From: Providencia rettgeri
GTDB taxonomy: Bacteria; Pseudomonadota; Gammaproteobacteria; Enterobacterales; Enterobacteriaceae
Assembly: GCF_013255915.1 (NCBI RefSeq)
Contig: NZ_CP053896.1
Coordinates: forward strand, 558,001-622,000
Length of the DNA stretch: 64,000 nucleotides
Direction of reading: 5' to 3'
The notes under the pieces were generated by a model. It was not told the DNA's origin, ran no database searches, and saw only the letters and a program-made list of their open reading frames with translations. Below, one piece after another: positions 34,649 to 43,882 of this stretch; the stretch's first letter is position 1, and each line of letters opens with the position of its first letter. The position numbers were made by a program, and so were the translations under genes.

Positions 34649-35428
34649 TTAATAAATCACTTTCACAAAGCCATTACGGCAATATGTTTCATATTCATCA
34701 GAAAGCTGCCTATTTGTGACTATCACATCAAATTGTGATAATTCCCCCATATTTGCGGTAGCGACTTCATCAAACAGGTTATAGGGTGCTAATAAAATCT
34801 TACGGATAGATTTTTCCATCGCTTTTTTCTTCATGGGTAAATCATCGAGATTATAGCAAGTTACGCCAAAATTTCCGTGTACGCCAGCCGCTGAAATAAA
34901 GGCTTTTTTCGGGTTGATTGAATCAAGTAATGAAGGGAGTGAAGGGTTGTAAAAAGAATCACTTTTAGGGCGATACTCCCCGCCACATAAAAGCGCGGTG
35001 GCATTTTTCTTTTGGCTAAGGGCGAGAAAAACATTATGTGAGTAACAAATGCCAGTGAAATTAATCTCTTCGGGGATGAGTGAAATCAAGGTGGCCATTT
35101 CAATGCCATTATCAAAGAAAATCACATCATCTTCTGTCACCATACTAGCGGCAAGATTAGGGATATATAATTCTTCGGTTTGGTCAGGGGTAAAAACATC
35201 GGCTTGCGGCTCTTGGGTAGCTAAGTTGGCTGGTTGGGTAACAGAAACAATATAGCCGCCAAGGAGTGACATAGGAATGGGGCCTTCTGTATCTGCGCTG
35301 AGATCTCGTCGGATAGTCATCTCTGAAACTTCGAGTATTCTAGCGGCTTCTTTTAAATGAATGCGTCCTGAACGTTTTAAACATTCACTTAAACGGCGAA
35401 GGCGTTCTTTTTGTTTAGTTTCTATCAC
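34649..35428 (-). CDS. deoR: DeoR-type deoxyribose operon repressor
   Basis: A 259-residue DeoR-family repressor. The N-terminal winged HTH is at about 5-60 (HLKEAARILEVSEMTIRRDLSAD). The C-terminal sugar-phosphate isomerase-like sensor has FFDNGIEMATLISLIP, LLCGGEYRP and AAGVHGNFGVTCYNLDDLPMKKKAM. Similarity to E. coli DeoR runs along the whole length. Deoxyribose-5-phosphate is the expected inducer. It lies downstream of deoC on the same strand with a terminator between, and opposite to deoK-P-X. Confidence 0.87.
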   Translation of the reverse strand: MIETKQKERLRRLSECLKRSGRIHLKEAARILEVSEMTIRRDLSADTEGPIPMSLLGGYIVSVTQPANLATQEPQADVFTPDQTEELYIPNLAASMVTEDDVIFFDNGIEMATLISLIPEEINFTGICYSHNVFLALSQKKNATALLCGGEYRPKSDSFYNPSLPSLLDSINPKKAFISAAGVHGNFGVTCYNLDDLPMKKKAMEKSIRKILLAPYNLFDEVATANMGELSQFDVIVTNRQLSDEYETYCRNGFVKVIY

Positions 35429-35449
35429 CCTACAATCCTTTTTAAATGC

Positions 35450-35476
35450 ACAAAATTGGCGCGGTTAGACCGCGCC
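35450..35476 (-). terminator. Terminator between deoC and deoR
   Basis: On the minus strand GGCGCGGT and ACCGCGCC form an 8-bp GC-rich stem with a 3-base loop followed by AATTTTG. It lies just past the deoC stop codon and before the deoR ATG, so deoR may be expressed only by read-through or from its own promoter. Confidence 0.75.
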
Positions 35477-35483
35477 CCATCAC

Positions 35484-36152
35484 TTAGTAGTCACTCGGCT
35501 TGGTCGCCGTTCCTGTGACAATTGCTACACTCGCGCTGGCACCTACACGGTTTGCGCCAGCTTCAATCATTTTAATTGCGGTTTCACGGTCACGCACACC
35601 ACCGGAGGCTTTTACACCGACTTCATCACCAACCACTTTACGCATCAGGGCGACATGGTGCTCTGTTGCACCCATTGTACTGAAACCTGTTGAAGTTTTC
35701 ACAAAACCGACTTTAATTGTGCGGCAAATTTCACAAACTTGTGTAATTTCTTCATCAGTTAATAGGCAGTTTTCTAAAATAACTTTTAATGTTGCTTTAC
35801 CGCAGGCTGCAAATACCGCTTCGATATCACGACGGACAAAGTCTAAGTCGCCACTTTTTAGCATGCCAATGTTGATAACCATATCGACTTCATCAGCGCC
35901 ACGGCGGACAGCTTCTGCGGCTTCAAATGCTTTGGCTTCAGTTAAGCATGCCCCTAGTGGAAAGCCTACCACACAGCAAACTTTAACGTCGCTGTTTTTT
36001 AAAAGTTCGCTGGCTAAAGGAACATAACCTGTGTTCACACATACAGAGGCAAAATGGTGTTCTGCAGCTTCCGTACACAGTTTAGTAATATCGCTGACAG
36101 TCGCATTCGCAGCAAGTAAAGTGTGATCAATATATTTTGCTAAGTCTTGCAT
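35484..36152 (-). CDS. deoC: Deoxyribose-phosphate aldolase
   Basis: A 222-residue class I aldolase splitting 2-deoxyribose-5-phosphate into glyceraldehyde-3-phosphate and acetaldehyde. The Schiff-base Lys is in [10 protein letters not shown] (about residue 150) and the assisting Lys in [11 protein letters not shown] (about 180). EVDMVINIG is also conserved. The ATG at 36152 has AGGAAAG upstream; the open frame reaches 36218 without a better start. It is divergent from deoK, sharing the intergenic palindrome. Confidence 0.94.
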   Translation of the reverse strand: MQDLAKYIDHTLLAANATVSDITKLCTEAAEHHFASVCVNTGYVPLASELLKNSDVKVCCVVGFPLGACLTEAKAFEAAEAVRRGADEVDMVINIGMLKSGDLDFVRRDIEAVFAACGKATLKVILENCLLTDEEITQVCEICRTIKVGFVKTSTGFSTMGATEHHVALMRKVVGDEVGVKASGGVRDRETAIKMIEAGANRVGASASVAIVTGTATKPSDY

Positions 36153-36262
36153 TTTCAACTTTCCTATATAAATGTGGGAGAGACAACAAAGAATGAGGAA
36201 ATGTGGTAGATATAACACTTGATCATTCGTTATTCGAGATCCTAATCACAAATGATATTTTT

Positions 36263-36280
36263 GCAACATGATAATGTTGC
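36263..36280. promoter_or_regulatory. Probable operator in the deoC-deoK divergent region
   Basis: GCAACAT-GATA-ATGTTGC is a perfect 7-bp palindrome with a 4-base centre, placed between the divergent deoC and deoK genes. It is the obvious candidate for DeoR binding, although it differs from the TGTTAGAATTCTAACA operator of E. coli. The region also contains TGTGATTT half-sites that could serve CRP. Confidence 0.55.
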
Positions 36281-36320
36281 TATCATATCATTATGTGATT
36301 TATTTAACACGAGGGACATT

Positions 36321-37250
36321 ATGGATATAGCAGTTATTGGTTCAAACATGGTTGATTTGATCACTTATATCGATCAAATGCCAAAAGAAGGCGAAACGTT
36401 AGAAGCGCCAGCTTTCAAAATTGGTTGCGGTGGTAAAGGTGCGAACCAAGCGGTTGCTGCTGCTAAGTTAAATTCAAAAGTGATCATGTTAACCAAAGTC
36501 GGCGATGATATTTTTGCAGATAATACGATCCGCAATCTTGAGTCTTACGGTATTAACACTCGTTATGTGGAAAAAGTACCTTGTACCTCAAGTGGTGTCG
36601 CGCCTATTTTTGTTAATCAAAATTCATCAAATAGCATTTTGATCGTCAAAGGGGCGAATAAATTTTTATCACCTGAAGATATCGATCGCGCAGCGGAAGA
36701 TCTGAAAAAATGTAAATTGATCGTCCTGCAATTAGAAGTCCAGCTTGAGACGGTTTATCACGCAATTTCATTCGGCAATAAACATGGGATCCCAGTGTTG
36801 CTTAACCCAGCTCCAGCGCAACGTACGCTAGATCTCGATTTTGCTTGCCGATGTGATTTCTTTGTACCTAATGAAACGGAATTAGAAATTTTAACCAATA
36901 TGCCAGTAGACACGATGGATAACATTCGTCGCGCCGCACAGTCTTTGCTGGATAAAGGGTTAAAAAATGTCATTGTGACATTAGGCGATAAAGGGGCGCT
37001 ATGGATGACTCGCGACAGTGAGTTACATATATCCGCAATTAAAGTGAATGCCATTGACACCAGTGGTGCAGGGGATGCCTTTATCGGCTGTTTCTCTCAT
37101 TACTATGTCCATACGGGGAATATTGAAGAAGCACTGAAAAAAGCAGTGATGTTTTCGGCCTTCAGTGTGACAGGGAAAGGGACTCAATCTTCTTATCCAA
37201 GTGTTGAGCAATTTAATGAATTTGTGCAAATCAACACAGCTAATGAATAG
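36321..37250 (+). CDS. deoK: Deoxyribokinase
   Basis: A 309-residue PfkB-family sugar kinase. MDIAVIGSNMVDLITYIDQM, GCGGKGANQAVAAAKL (about 37-52) and DTSGAGDAFIGCF (catalytic Asp, about 250) are visible. It closely matches the Salmonella deoxyribokinase along its length and phosphorylates 2-deoxyribose to feed DeoC. The ATG at 36321 follows GAGGGAC; upstream in-frame codons lack a ribosome site. Confidence 0.93.
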   Translation: MDIAVIGSNMVDLITYIDQMPKEGETLEAPAFKIGCGGKGANQAVAAAKLNSKVIMLTKVGDDIFADNTIRNLESYGINTRYVEKVPCTSSGVAPIFVNQNSSNSILIVKGANKFLSPEDIDRAAEDLKKCKLIVLQLEVQLETVYHAISFGNKHGIPVLLNPAPAQRTLDLDFACRCDFFVPNETELEILTNMPVDTMDNIRRAAQSLLDKGLKNVIVTLGDKGALWMTRDSELHISAIKVNAIDTSGAGDAFIGCFSHYYVHTGNIEEALKKAVMFSAFSVTGKGTQSSYPSVEQFNEFVQINTANE

Positions 37251-37277
37251 CTAAATAATAATAGTCCAACGTAGCTA

Positions 37278-37334
37278 TATACCCTTTGAATAATTAAGTG
37301 GTCATCAGAGCCACATAGCCACTCATCGGGTATA
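37278..37334 (+). repeat. Inverted repeat in the deoK-deoP intergenic region
   Basis: TATACCC (37278-37284) and GGGTATA (37328-37334) are inverted arms enclosing further short complementary GTGG and CCAC segments. In the transcript this would form a branched stem between deoK and deoP, possibly affecting mRNA stability or expression ratio. It carries no terminator T-tract. Confidence 0.4.
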
Positions 37335-37358
37335 AATTATAAAAATATAAGGGTTACT

Positions 37359-38666
37359 ATGAACATTAAGAACATCACTCAGTTACCGGATGGCTACCTG
37401 AGTAAGACTCCTCTATTCCAATTTATCCTACTATCGTGCCTGTTCCCATTGTGGGGATGTGCAGCAGCATTAAATGATATTTTAATCACACAGTTTAAAA
37501 GTGTCTTTGAACTCAGTAACTTCGCCTCTGCTTTAGTGCAAAGTGCATTCTATGGCGGTTATTTCTTAATCGCTATTCCAGCGTCGTTAGTGATCAAAAA
37601 AACCAGTTATAAATATGCCATTATGGTGGGGCTGATCCTATACATCGCGGGTTGCAGTATGTTCTTCCCTGCGTCTCATATGGCGACTTACACCATGTTC
37701 TTGGCAGCTATTTTCGCCATTGCGATTGGTTTAAGCTTCCTTGAAACCGCAGCAAATACATATAGCTCAATGATAGGGCCTAAACAATACGCGACATTGC
37801 GTTTAAATATTAGCCAAACTTTCTACCCAATTGGCGCAGCGGGTGGGATCTTGCTAGGTAAGTATCTGGTATTTTCCGAGGGGGATAGTTTACAAAACCA
37901 AATGGCAGGAATGAATGCGGAACAAATTCATGAATTCCGTTTAGCCATGTTGGAAAATACTCTCGAACCTTACCGTTATATGATTATGGTATTGGTTGTG
38001 GTAATGATTTTATTCCTTATCACCAAGTTTCCTAAATGTAAAGTGGCAGAAACTCAAGATCATAAACGCCCAACCGCGGTAGAAACCTTAAAATATTTAG
38101 CGAAAAATAGCCGCTTTAGAAAAGGAATTATTGCCCAATTTTTATATGTCGGTATGCAAGTGGCTGTGTGGTCATTTACCATTCGTCTCGCATTAGAGAT
38201 GGGGGATATTAACGAACGCGATGCCTCAAACTTTATGGTGTATAGCTTTGCCTGTTTCTTTATTGGGAAGTTTATCGCCAATATTCTAATGACTCGCTTT
38301 AATGCAGAAAAAGTCCTAATTATCTACTCGGTGATTGGGGCGTTGTTCCTGATTTATGTTGCGTTTATTCCGAGTTTCACTGCGGTGTATGCAGCGGTCA
38401 TGGTGAGTATTTTGTTTGGACCTTGCTGGGCAACCATTTATGCAGGTACTTTGGATACCGTTGATAATGAGCATACCGAAATGGCTGGGGCGGTCATTGT
38501 GATGGCGATTGTCGGTGCTGCGGTTGTTCCTGCCGTTCAAGGCTATGTCGCAGATATGCTGCACTCATTACAACTTTCATTCCTCGTTTCCATGCTGTGC
38601 TTCGTGTATGTCGGTATTTACTTCGTTGGTGAACGCCGCTTTAAAGCCAAACAAGCTGCAAAATAG
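37359..38666 (+). CDS. deoP: Deoxyribose permease (FucP-type MFS transporter)
   Basis: A 435-residue inner-membrane sugar:proton symporter of the L-fucose permease group with about twelve hydrophobic segments. SCLFPLWGCAAALNDILITQFK, QSAFYGGYFLIAIPASLV and LSFLETAANTYSSMIGP are typical of FucP-like proteins. Placement between deoK and deoX indicates 2-deoxyribose as substrate, as in Salmonella. Confidence 0.9.
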   Translation: MNIKNITQLPDGYLSKTPLFQFILLSCLFPLWGCAAALNDILITQFKSVFELSNFASALVQSAFYGGYFLIAIPASLVIKKTSYKYAIMVGLILYIAGCSMFFPASHMATYTMFLAAIFAIAIGLSFLETAANTYSSMIGPKQYATLRLNISQTFYPIGAAGGILLGKYLVFSEGDSLQNQMAGMNAEQIHEFRLAMLENTLEPYRYMIMVLVVVMILFLITKFPKCKVAETQDHKRPTAVETLKYLAKNSRFRKGIIAQFLYVGMQVAVWSFTIRLALEMGDINERDASNFMVYSFACFFIGKFIANILMTRFNAEKVLIIYSVIGALFLIYVAFIPSFTAVYAAVMVSILFGPCWATIYAGTLDTVDNEHTEMAGAVIVMAIVGAAVVPAVQGYVADMLHSLQLSFLVSMLCFVYVGIYFVGERRFKAKQAAK

Positions 38667-38672
38667 TGCTCA

Positions 38673-38698
38673 AATTGGGTAGTGTGAGCTACCCAATT
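38673..38698 (+). terminator. Hairpin between deoP and deoX
   Basis: AATTGGGTAG and CTACCCAATT form a perfect 10-bp stem with a 6-base loop just after the deoP stop codon, followed by CCATTTATCTT. It may be a partial terminator that lowers expression of deoX. Confidence 0.55.
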
Positions 38699-38723
38699 CC
38701 ATTTATCTTATTAAACCGTGAGT

Positions 38724-39746
38724 ATGAAAATGAATACATTGATACCTCTTCACAAAAGCTTATTTACGGAAAACCCGACGCTTATTTTAAAAAATAACCA
38801 ATTTACTGCCACTGCATTTCGTTACCAAACTGGCGTGGAAGGGCTACGAATTGAAAATCAGCAAGGGTATTTAACGATTTTACCTTTTTTAGGACAAATG
38901 ATTTGGGATGCACAATTTTGTGGCCAAAATCTGAAAATGGAAAATATGTTTTCAGCGCCAAAACGTGTTCCAACGGTAGTTGAAACCTACGGTTGCTTTG
39001 CATTCCATTCAGGTTTAATCAGTAATGGTTGCCCTTCACCAGAAGATTCACATCCATTACATGGGGAAATGCCTTGTGCAGCAATGGATAGCGCTTGGCT
39101 TGAACTGACTGGCGAAAGTTTAAAAGTCGTCGGCGAATATGAGTATGTGATGGGTTTTGGTCATCATTATCGTGCGACACCGTCAGTGCAATTAAACTCA
39201 GATAGTGCATTATTTGATATTCATATGTCAGTCACCAATTTAGCATCGGTGCCTATGCCTCTCCAATATATGTGCCATATGAATTATGCTTACGTGGAGA
39301 ATGCAACATTGACACAAAATATCCCCGAAAATGCGATTAAATTGCGTGAATCAATACCGGGGCATGTACAGCCAACTGAAAAATGGCTCGCATTTAATGA
39401 AGCGTTGAAATCTGGCAAAGTCACATTAAATCAGCTTAATCAGCCACAAATGTGTGACCCTGAAATTGTGTTTTTTATGGATGATCTTAGTCAATATACC
39501 GCAACGCCTGAGTTTAGAATGGTTTCACCCGCAGGAGATACGTATGTAACGCGTTTTAAATCTAATGAGCTAAATTATGCAACTCGTTGGATTTTGTATA
39601 ATGGTGACCAAAAAGTTGGCGCATTTGTACTCCCTGCAACTTGTCGTCCAGAAGGTTTCCTTGCGGCGAAAAATAACCAAACACTGATTTGGTTAGAGGC
39701 AGGGCAAACTCGTGAATTTACTGTCACTACTGGTGTTGAAAAGTAG
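38724..39746 (+). CDS. deoX: DeoX, aldose-1-epimerase-like protein (DUF4432)
   Basis: A 340-residue galactose-mutarotase-fold protein with LTILPFLGQMIWDAQF, HSGLISNGCPSPEDSHPLHGEMPC and YMCHMNYAYVENA. It matches the DUF4432/DeoX group found after deoK and deoP, presumed to interconvert deoxyribose anomers or a related sugar. Starts at 38718 (GTG), 38724 and 38730 are all in frame; an ATG with nearby GTGAG is taken. Confidence 0.85.
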   Translation: MKMNTLIPLHKSLFTENPTLILKNNQFTATAFRYQTGVEGLRIENQQGYLTILPFLGQMIWDAQFCGQNLKMENMFSAPKRVPTVVETYGCFAFHSGLISNGCPSPEDSHPLHGEMPCAAMDSAWLELTGESLKVVGEYEYVMGFGHHYRATPSVQLNSDSALFDIHMSVTNLASVPMPLQYMCHMNYAYVENATLTQNIPENAIKLRESIPGHVQPTEKWLAFNEALKSGKVTLNQLNQPQMCDPEIVFFMDDLSQYTATPEFRMVSPAGDTYVTRFKSNELNYATRWILYNGDQKVGAFVLPATCRPEGFLAAKNNQTLIWLEAGQTREFTVTTGVEK

Positions 39747-39757
39747 TTTTTTACTTT

Positions 39758-39784
39758 AAAAAGGCAGCACATTGCTGCCTTTTA
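39758..39784. terminator. Bidirectional terminator after deoX
   Basis: AAAAGGCAGC and GCTGCCTTTT pair around a 5-base loop between the convergent deoX and DUF2750 genes. The right-hand T run overlaps the stop codon of the minus-strand gene. Confidence 0.9.
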
Positions 39785-40189
39785 CTCATATTGCTGACAT
39801 TCTTCTTCTAAATCGCGTAGAAGCGCCGCAGCATCATAAACTAATGTTTTTTCCCCATCAGACTGCATCATCAATGCAACCTTAATATTTGCTTCATGCA
39901 TATCAGGCAGAATTTCTGTCATCAGGTGTTTAAGGGTAAATAGCATTGGCGTAAAATTTGCCCATTCACCCGTTAAACACAACTCAACAAATGCTTTGGC
40001 AGGCCATAGGGGGAGAAAAAGACATTTTTCATCATTCCATGCGGTAACGAGATTTTTCCCATCACCGAGGCTCCATACCTGTTCCCAGTCAGCGATTTTA
40101 CCGACAAAATAGTTATACTGTTGGTATGGTCTAAGCGCATGGACATTTTTTATTTCTTTATCATTTGGGGAAAATAGGTTGTTATTCAT
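39782..40189 (-). CDS. DUF2750-family protein
   Basis: A 135-residue acidic cytoplasmic protein. QQYNYFVGKIADWEQVWSLGDGKNLVTAWNDEKCLFLPLWPAKAFVELC carries the DUF2750 pattern (YxxFVxKIADWxxVW and LPLWPxKxFVEL). No catalytic motif is evident and the family function is unknown. It is a single gene between two plus-strand units. The ATG at 40189 is not preceded by a strong ribosome site. Confidence 0.8.
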   Translation of the reverse strand: MNNNLFSPNDKEIKNVHALRPYQQYNYFVGKIADWEQVWSLGDGKNLVTAWNDEKCLFLPLWPAKAFVELCLTGEWANFTPMLFTLKHLMTEILPDMHEANIKVALMMQSDGEKTLVYDAAALLRDLEEECQQYE

Positions 40190-40332
40190 TATTGGATAAT
40201 CTAAAAAGTACCTGATAATTATTGGGAAAATTATCTTTATAATTGTTATCTTAATAACAAGATAACGAAAAACAATACACAGTAAAACAAATAAAAATAA
40301 GATCTATCAGGTAAATTTTAGGGCGGTTAGAA

Positions 40333-41352
40333 ATGATAGAAGCATTACTTGAAAAATATGCGATTGGTATGACCTTAATTGCGACTTTTCTCGCAATCTA
40401 TTTAGCTTTTGAGATTGTACATAAACGCCGTAAGCATAAACATAAGCGCAAAAGTATTTTGATCAATGTGATTCAAACTGTTGTGCTGTGTGGCGTGGTT
40501 ATTGTTATTGCTCAATATGTAGACATGGCCGCAAAAGATTTTGATTTAACCTTTATTTCCACTTCTCTGGTTAATTTTATTACCATCTCATTGATTGCAT
40601 TGATTTTAATGCGAAAACTGTTCCAACTAGCGAACCGACTAGAAAAAGCACAGATTAAAAAAGGCAGTGACCCCACTTCGGCACGTATTGTTGCCCGCGT
40701 GTTTAAAACAGCGATATTTGTCATTATGGTACTGCTGTTTGGCGAGCATTTTGGGATGAGCCTTTCTGGTTTGATGGCGTTTGGCGGGATTGGCGGTATT
40801 GCTATCGGTATGGCCGGTAAAGATATCCTGAGTAATTTTTTCTCTGGGTTAATGCTCTACTTTGACCGGCCCTTCAATATTGGTGATTGGGTCAGTTCAC
40901 CGGATAGAAACATTGAAGGCACGGTGGTTGAAATCGGCTGGCGGATCACTAAAATTATTACGTTTGACCACCGTCCGCTATACATTCCCAACTCGGTTTT
41001 TTCTTCTATTAGTGTGGAAAACCCGGGGCGCATGACTAACCGACGTATCAAAACTGAAATTGGTTTGCGTTACGAAGATTCAGACAAAATTGGAGCTATT
41101 GTCGATGATATCCGCACGATGTTACAACAAGATGCGAATATCGATACCAGCCAAACCTTACTTGTTTATTTCGATGCTTTTGCCGACTCTTCGTTAAATA
41201 TTATGGTGTATTGCTTTACCAAAACAACGGTTTGGGCTGAATGGCTAGCCGCACAGCAAGCGGTGTATTTGAAGATCATTGAGATAGTTAAACGCCACGA
41301 TGCGGACTTTGCATTCCCATCACAGACTTTGTATGTGGAAAAAAACAACTAA
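40333..41352 (+). CDS. ynaI: MscS-family mechanosensitive channel (YnaI-like)
   Basis: A 339-residue inner-membrane channel. Transmembrane segments lie at about 9-27, 43-63, 77-95, 118-137 and the pore helix near 145-175 ([38 protein letters not shown]). The cytosolic vestibule follows, with [24 protein letters not shown]. The C-terminal [24 protein letters not shown] is nearly the same as in E. coli YnaI, as is the length. It opens under membrane tension to release solutes. Confidence 0.92.
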   Translation: MIEALLEKYAIGMTLIATFLAIYLAFEIVHKRRKHKHKRKSILINVIQTVVLCGVVIVIAQYVDMAAKDFDLTFISTSLVNFITISLIALILMRKLFQLANRLEKAQIKKGSDPTSARIVARVFKTAIFVIMVLLFGEHFGMSLSGLMAFGGIGGIAIGMAGKDILSNFFSGLMLYFDRPFNIGDWVSSPDRNIEGTVVEIGWRITKIITFDHRPLYIPNSVFSSISVENPGRMTNRRIKTEIGLRYEDSDKIGAIVDDIRTMLQQDANIDTSQTLLVYFDAFADSSLNIMVYCFTKTTVWAEWLAAQQAVYLKIIEIVKRHDADFAFPSQTLYVEKNN

Positions 41353-41367
41353 CATCCCATTACGGAT

Positions 41368-41428
41368 AAATTGACCGATTAATTTGTGGTGTTCACAGGG
41401 TTAATTGGTTAATTTATCTTTTTATTAT
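41368..41428 (+). terminator. Probable terminator of the ynaI-like gene
   Basis: AAATTGACCGATTAATT and GGTTAATTGGTTAATTT can pair over about 14 positions with a few G-T pairs, enclosing a 14-base loop, and TATCTTTTTATTATC follows. The stem is AT-rich and therefore weaker than the other terminators here. Confidence 0.5.
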
Positions 41429-41624
41429 CTTTATGACGGCCTGAAGTATGGGGGAGCAGGTTGTGATGAGATAGAATTTTTATGCTATTAACCAGTGGCT
41501 TATAAAATATATTCGACTTTCCAAATCTTGCCCTCTTTTCTTACCATGCTAGTCATTTCAATTCCCTGATCTATCAAGTATATTGTCCGCCTCTTTTCCT
41601 CAGCTAACTAAGAGCCAGACTGCT

Positions 41625-43784
41625 ATGAACAAAATCAATGTGGCATGTAGCCAGGGGATCGCAATCTATTTCACTAATGAATTTCAGTGGGTAGATATTC
41701 GCGATGCACAGTTAAACAATATTGCCGCTGTCGTGCTATCTGAACAAGATGCCAACCAAGGGCTGTGGGAAAGAGTTGTTGAGAGTCAGCTGAGTATTCC
41801 GCTGTTTATCATTAGTGATAAACAGCTGCCAACCGATGAAAATTTACCACCTTATTTAACGGCGCTATTACCGCCAGCCCCGGCTGCTCGTGAAGAAAAT
41901 AGTCGTCAATTGCTCGATGCTGCAAATCAGTACCTTGAGCAGTTATTACCGCCATTTTTTGCTCGAATGATGGATTATGCTGCGGGCCATAATGTGACTT
42001 TCGCCTGTCCGGGGCACCAAGGCGGCCAATTTTTCCGTCGCCACCCAACAGGGGAGCAGTTTTATCAATTTTATGGTGAAAACCTGTTTCGTACCGATTT
42101 ATGCAATGCCGATGTGGCAATGGGCGATTTATTGATCCACGAGGGCGCAGCGAAAGAGGCACAAAAATTTGCCGCGAAAGTTTTCAATGCGGACAAAACT
42201 TATTTTGTCTTAAATGGCACCTCATCATCCAACAAAGTCGTGCTAAATGCGCTATTAACACCGGGTGATTTAGTTTTGTTCGATCGTAATAATCATAAAT
42301 CAAACCACCATGGGGCGCTGATACAGGCGGGGGCAACACCGGTCTACCTAGAAACGGCACGTAATCCTTTTGGCTTTATTGGCGGTATTGATGCGCACTG
42401 CTTCGATGAAAGTTATTTACGTGGGCTTATCCAAGAAGTGATGCCTGAAAAAGCACAAGCCCAACGGCCATTTCGCTTAGCGGTGATCCAACTTGGAACT
42501 TATGACGGTACTGTGTATAACGCAAGGCAAGTGGTTGATAAAATTGGACATTTGTGTGATTACATTTTATTTGATTCTGCGTGGGTGGGGTATGAACAAT
42601 TTATTCCAATGATGCGCCAGTGCTCGCCATTGCTACTTGAATTAAATGAAAATGACCCCGGTATTATGGTGACTCAGTCAGTTCATAAACAACTGGCTGG
42701 TTTCTCACAAGCGTCACAAATCCATAAAAAAGATAACCACATCAAGGGGCAAGAGCGCTTTGTTTCACACAAAAAACTCAACAATGCTTTTATGATGCAC
42801 GCTTCGACGAGCCCATTTTATCCCTTGTTTGCCTCTTTAGATGTCAATGCACGTATTCACCAAGGTGATGCAGGCAAAATGATGTGGATGGACTGCGTGA
42901 AAGTGGGGATTGAGGTAAGAAAATCGATACTTCAGCACTGCCGTTATTTTAAGCCTTTTGTTCCTGAAATCGTTGATGGCAAGTTATGGCACGAATACCC
43001 AACAGAGCAAATCGCTGCTGAGCAACGCTTCTTTAACTTCATACCGCAAGAACGTTGGCATGCGTTTGATGGTTATGCACAGGACCAATACTTCGTTGAC
43101 CCCTGTAAATTGATGCTAACGACGCCAGGTATTGATGTCGAAAGTGGAGAATATGACGCTTTTGGCGTGCCTGCGACGATTTTGGCGCATTTTTTACGTG
43201 AACACGGCGTGATCCCTGAAAAATGTGACTTAAATTCAATTTTATTTTTGTTAACACCCGCAGAAACCCGTGAAAAACTGGAACTGCTAGTATCCCATTT
43301 AGTCCGTTTCGAACAGCTACTGGATGAAGATGCGTTATTAGAAGATGTATTGCCTTCGGTTTATCAGCGTTATCAAGACCATTATCAGGGTTATACATTA
43401 CGCCGTTTATGCCAAGAGATGCACCAACTCAGCGTTAATGACAATATTAAACAGCTGCAAAAAGAGATGTTCCGTAAAGCTCACTTCCCGGAAGTGAAAA
43501 TGGCACCTCAACAAGCACATTTAGAGTTTATTCGTGGTAACTGTGAATTATTGCCATTAGATGAATTGGAAGGGCGTATTGCCGTTGAAGGGGCATTACC
43601 GTATCCACCGGGCGTATTATGTGTCGTACCTGGGGAAGTATGGTCGGGGCCAGTACTGCGTTATTTCAAAGCACTAGAAACGGGTATTAATGCATTACCG
43701 GGCTTTGCTCCTGAGTTACAAGGTGTGTATATTTCGAAAAATGAAGGTGAGAAAAAACGTGTCTATGCGCATGTTTTAAAATAA
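41625..43784 (+). CDS. speC: Ornithine decarboxylase
   Basis: A 719-residue PLP-dependent fold III decarboxylase that makes putrescine. An N-terminal response-regulator-like wing is followed by FACPGHQGGQFFRRHP, the cofactor pocket (LNGTSSSNK, FDRNNHKS, FDSAWVGYEQF) and the PLP-binding Lys in TQSVHKQLAGFSQ (about 346). TPGIDVESGEYDAFGVPATI matches biosynthetic and inducible ornithine decarboxylases. No potE antiporter gene follows, so the biosynthetic SpeC is more likely than SpeF. The ATG at 41625 is taken; the frame extends to a TTG at 41583. Confidence 0.9.
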   Translation: MNKINVACSQGIAIYFTNEFQWVDIRDAQLNNIAAVVLSEQDANQGLWERVVESQLSIPLFIISDKQLPTDENLPPYLTALLPPAPAAREENSRQLLDAANQYLEQLLPPFFARMMDYAAGHNVTFACPGHQGGQFFRRHPTGEQFYQFYGENLFRTDLCNADVAMGDLLIHEGAAKEAQKFAAKVFNADKTYFVLNGTSSSNKVVLNALLTPGDLVLFDRNNHKSNHHGALIQAGATPVYLETARNPFGFIGGIDAHCFDESYLRGLIQEVMPEKAQAQRPFRLAVIQLGTYDGTVYNARQVVDKIGHLCDYILFDSAWVGYEQFIPMMRQCSPLLLELNENDPGIMVTQSVHKQLAGFSQASQIHKKDNHIKGQERFVSHKKLNNAFMMHASTSPFYPLFASLDVNARIHQGDAGKMMWMDCVKVGIEVRKSILQHCRYFKPFVPEIVDGKLWHEYPTEQIAAEQRFFNFIPQERWHAFDGYAQDQYFVDPCKLMLTTPGIDVESGEYDAFGVPATILAHFLREHGVIPEKCDLNSILFLLTPAETREKLELLVSHLVRFEQLLDEDALLEDVLPSVYQRYQDHYQGYTLRRLCQEMHQLSVNDNIKQLQKEMFRKAHFPEVKMAPQQAHLEFIRGNCELLPLDELEGRIAVEGALPYPPGVLCVVPGEVWSGPVLRYFKALETGINALPGFAPELQGVYISKNEGEKKRVYAHVLK

Positions 43785-43834
43785 ATTTCTAAGTATTCAG
43801 ATATTAAGCATAGATTTTACCTTGCTAGCTGGTT

Positions 43835-43869
43835 AAATTGGGGTCAGTGCCATTTCTGACTCCAATTTT
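43835..43869 (+). terminator. Terminator of the ornithine decarboxylase gene
   Basis: AAATTGGGGTCAG and CTGACTCCAATTT form a stem of about 12 bp with an 8-base loop followed by TTTTAATA. It separates the decarboxylase from the nucleoside hydrolase gene, which starts 14 bases later. Confidence 0.85.
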
Positions 43870-43882
43870 AATAAGGTAAGGT

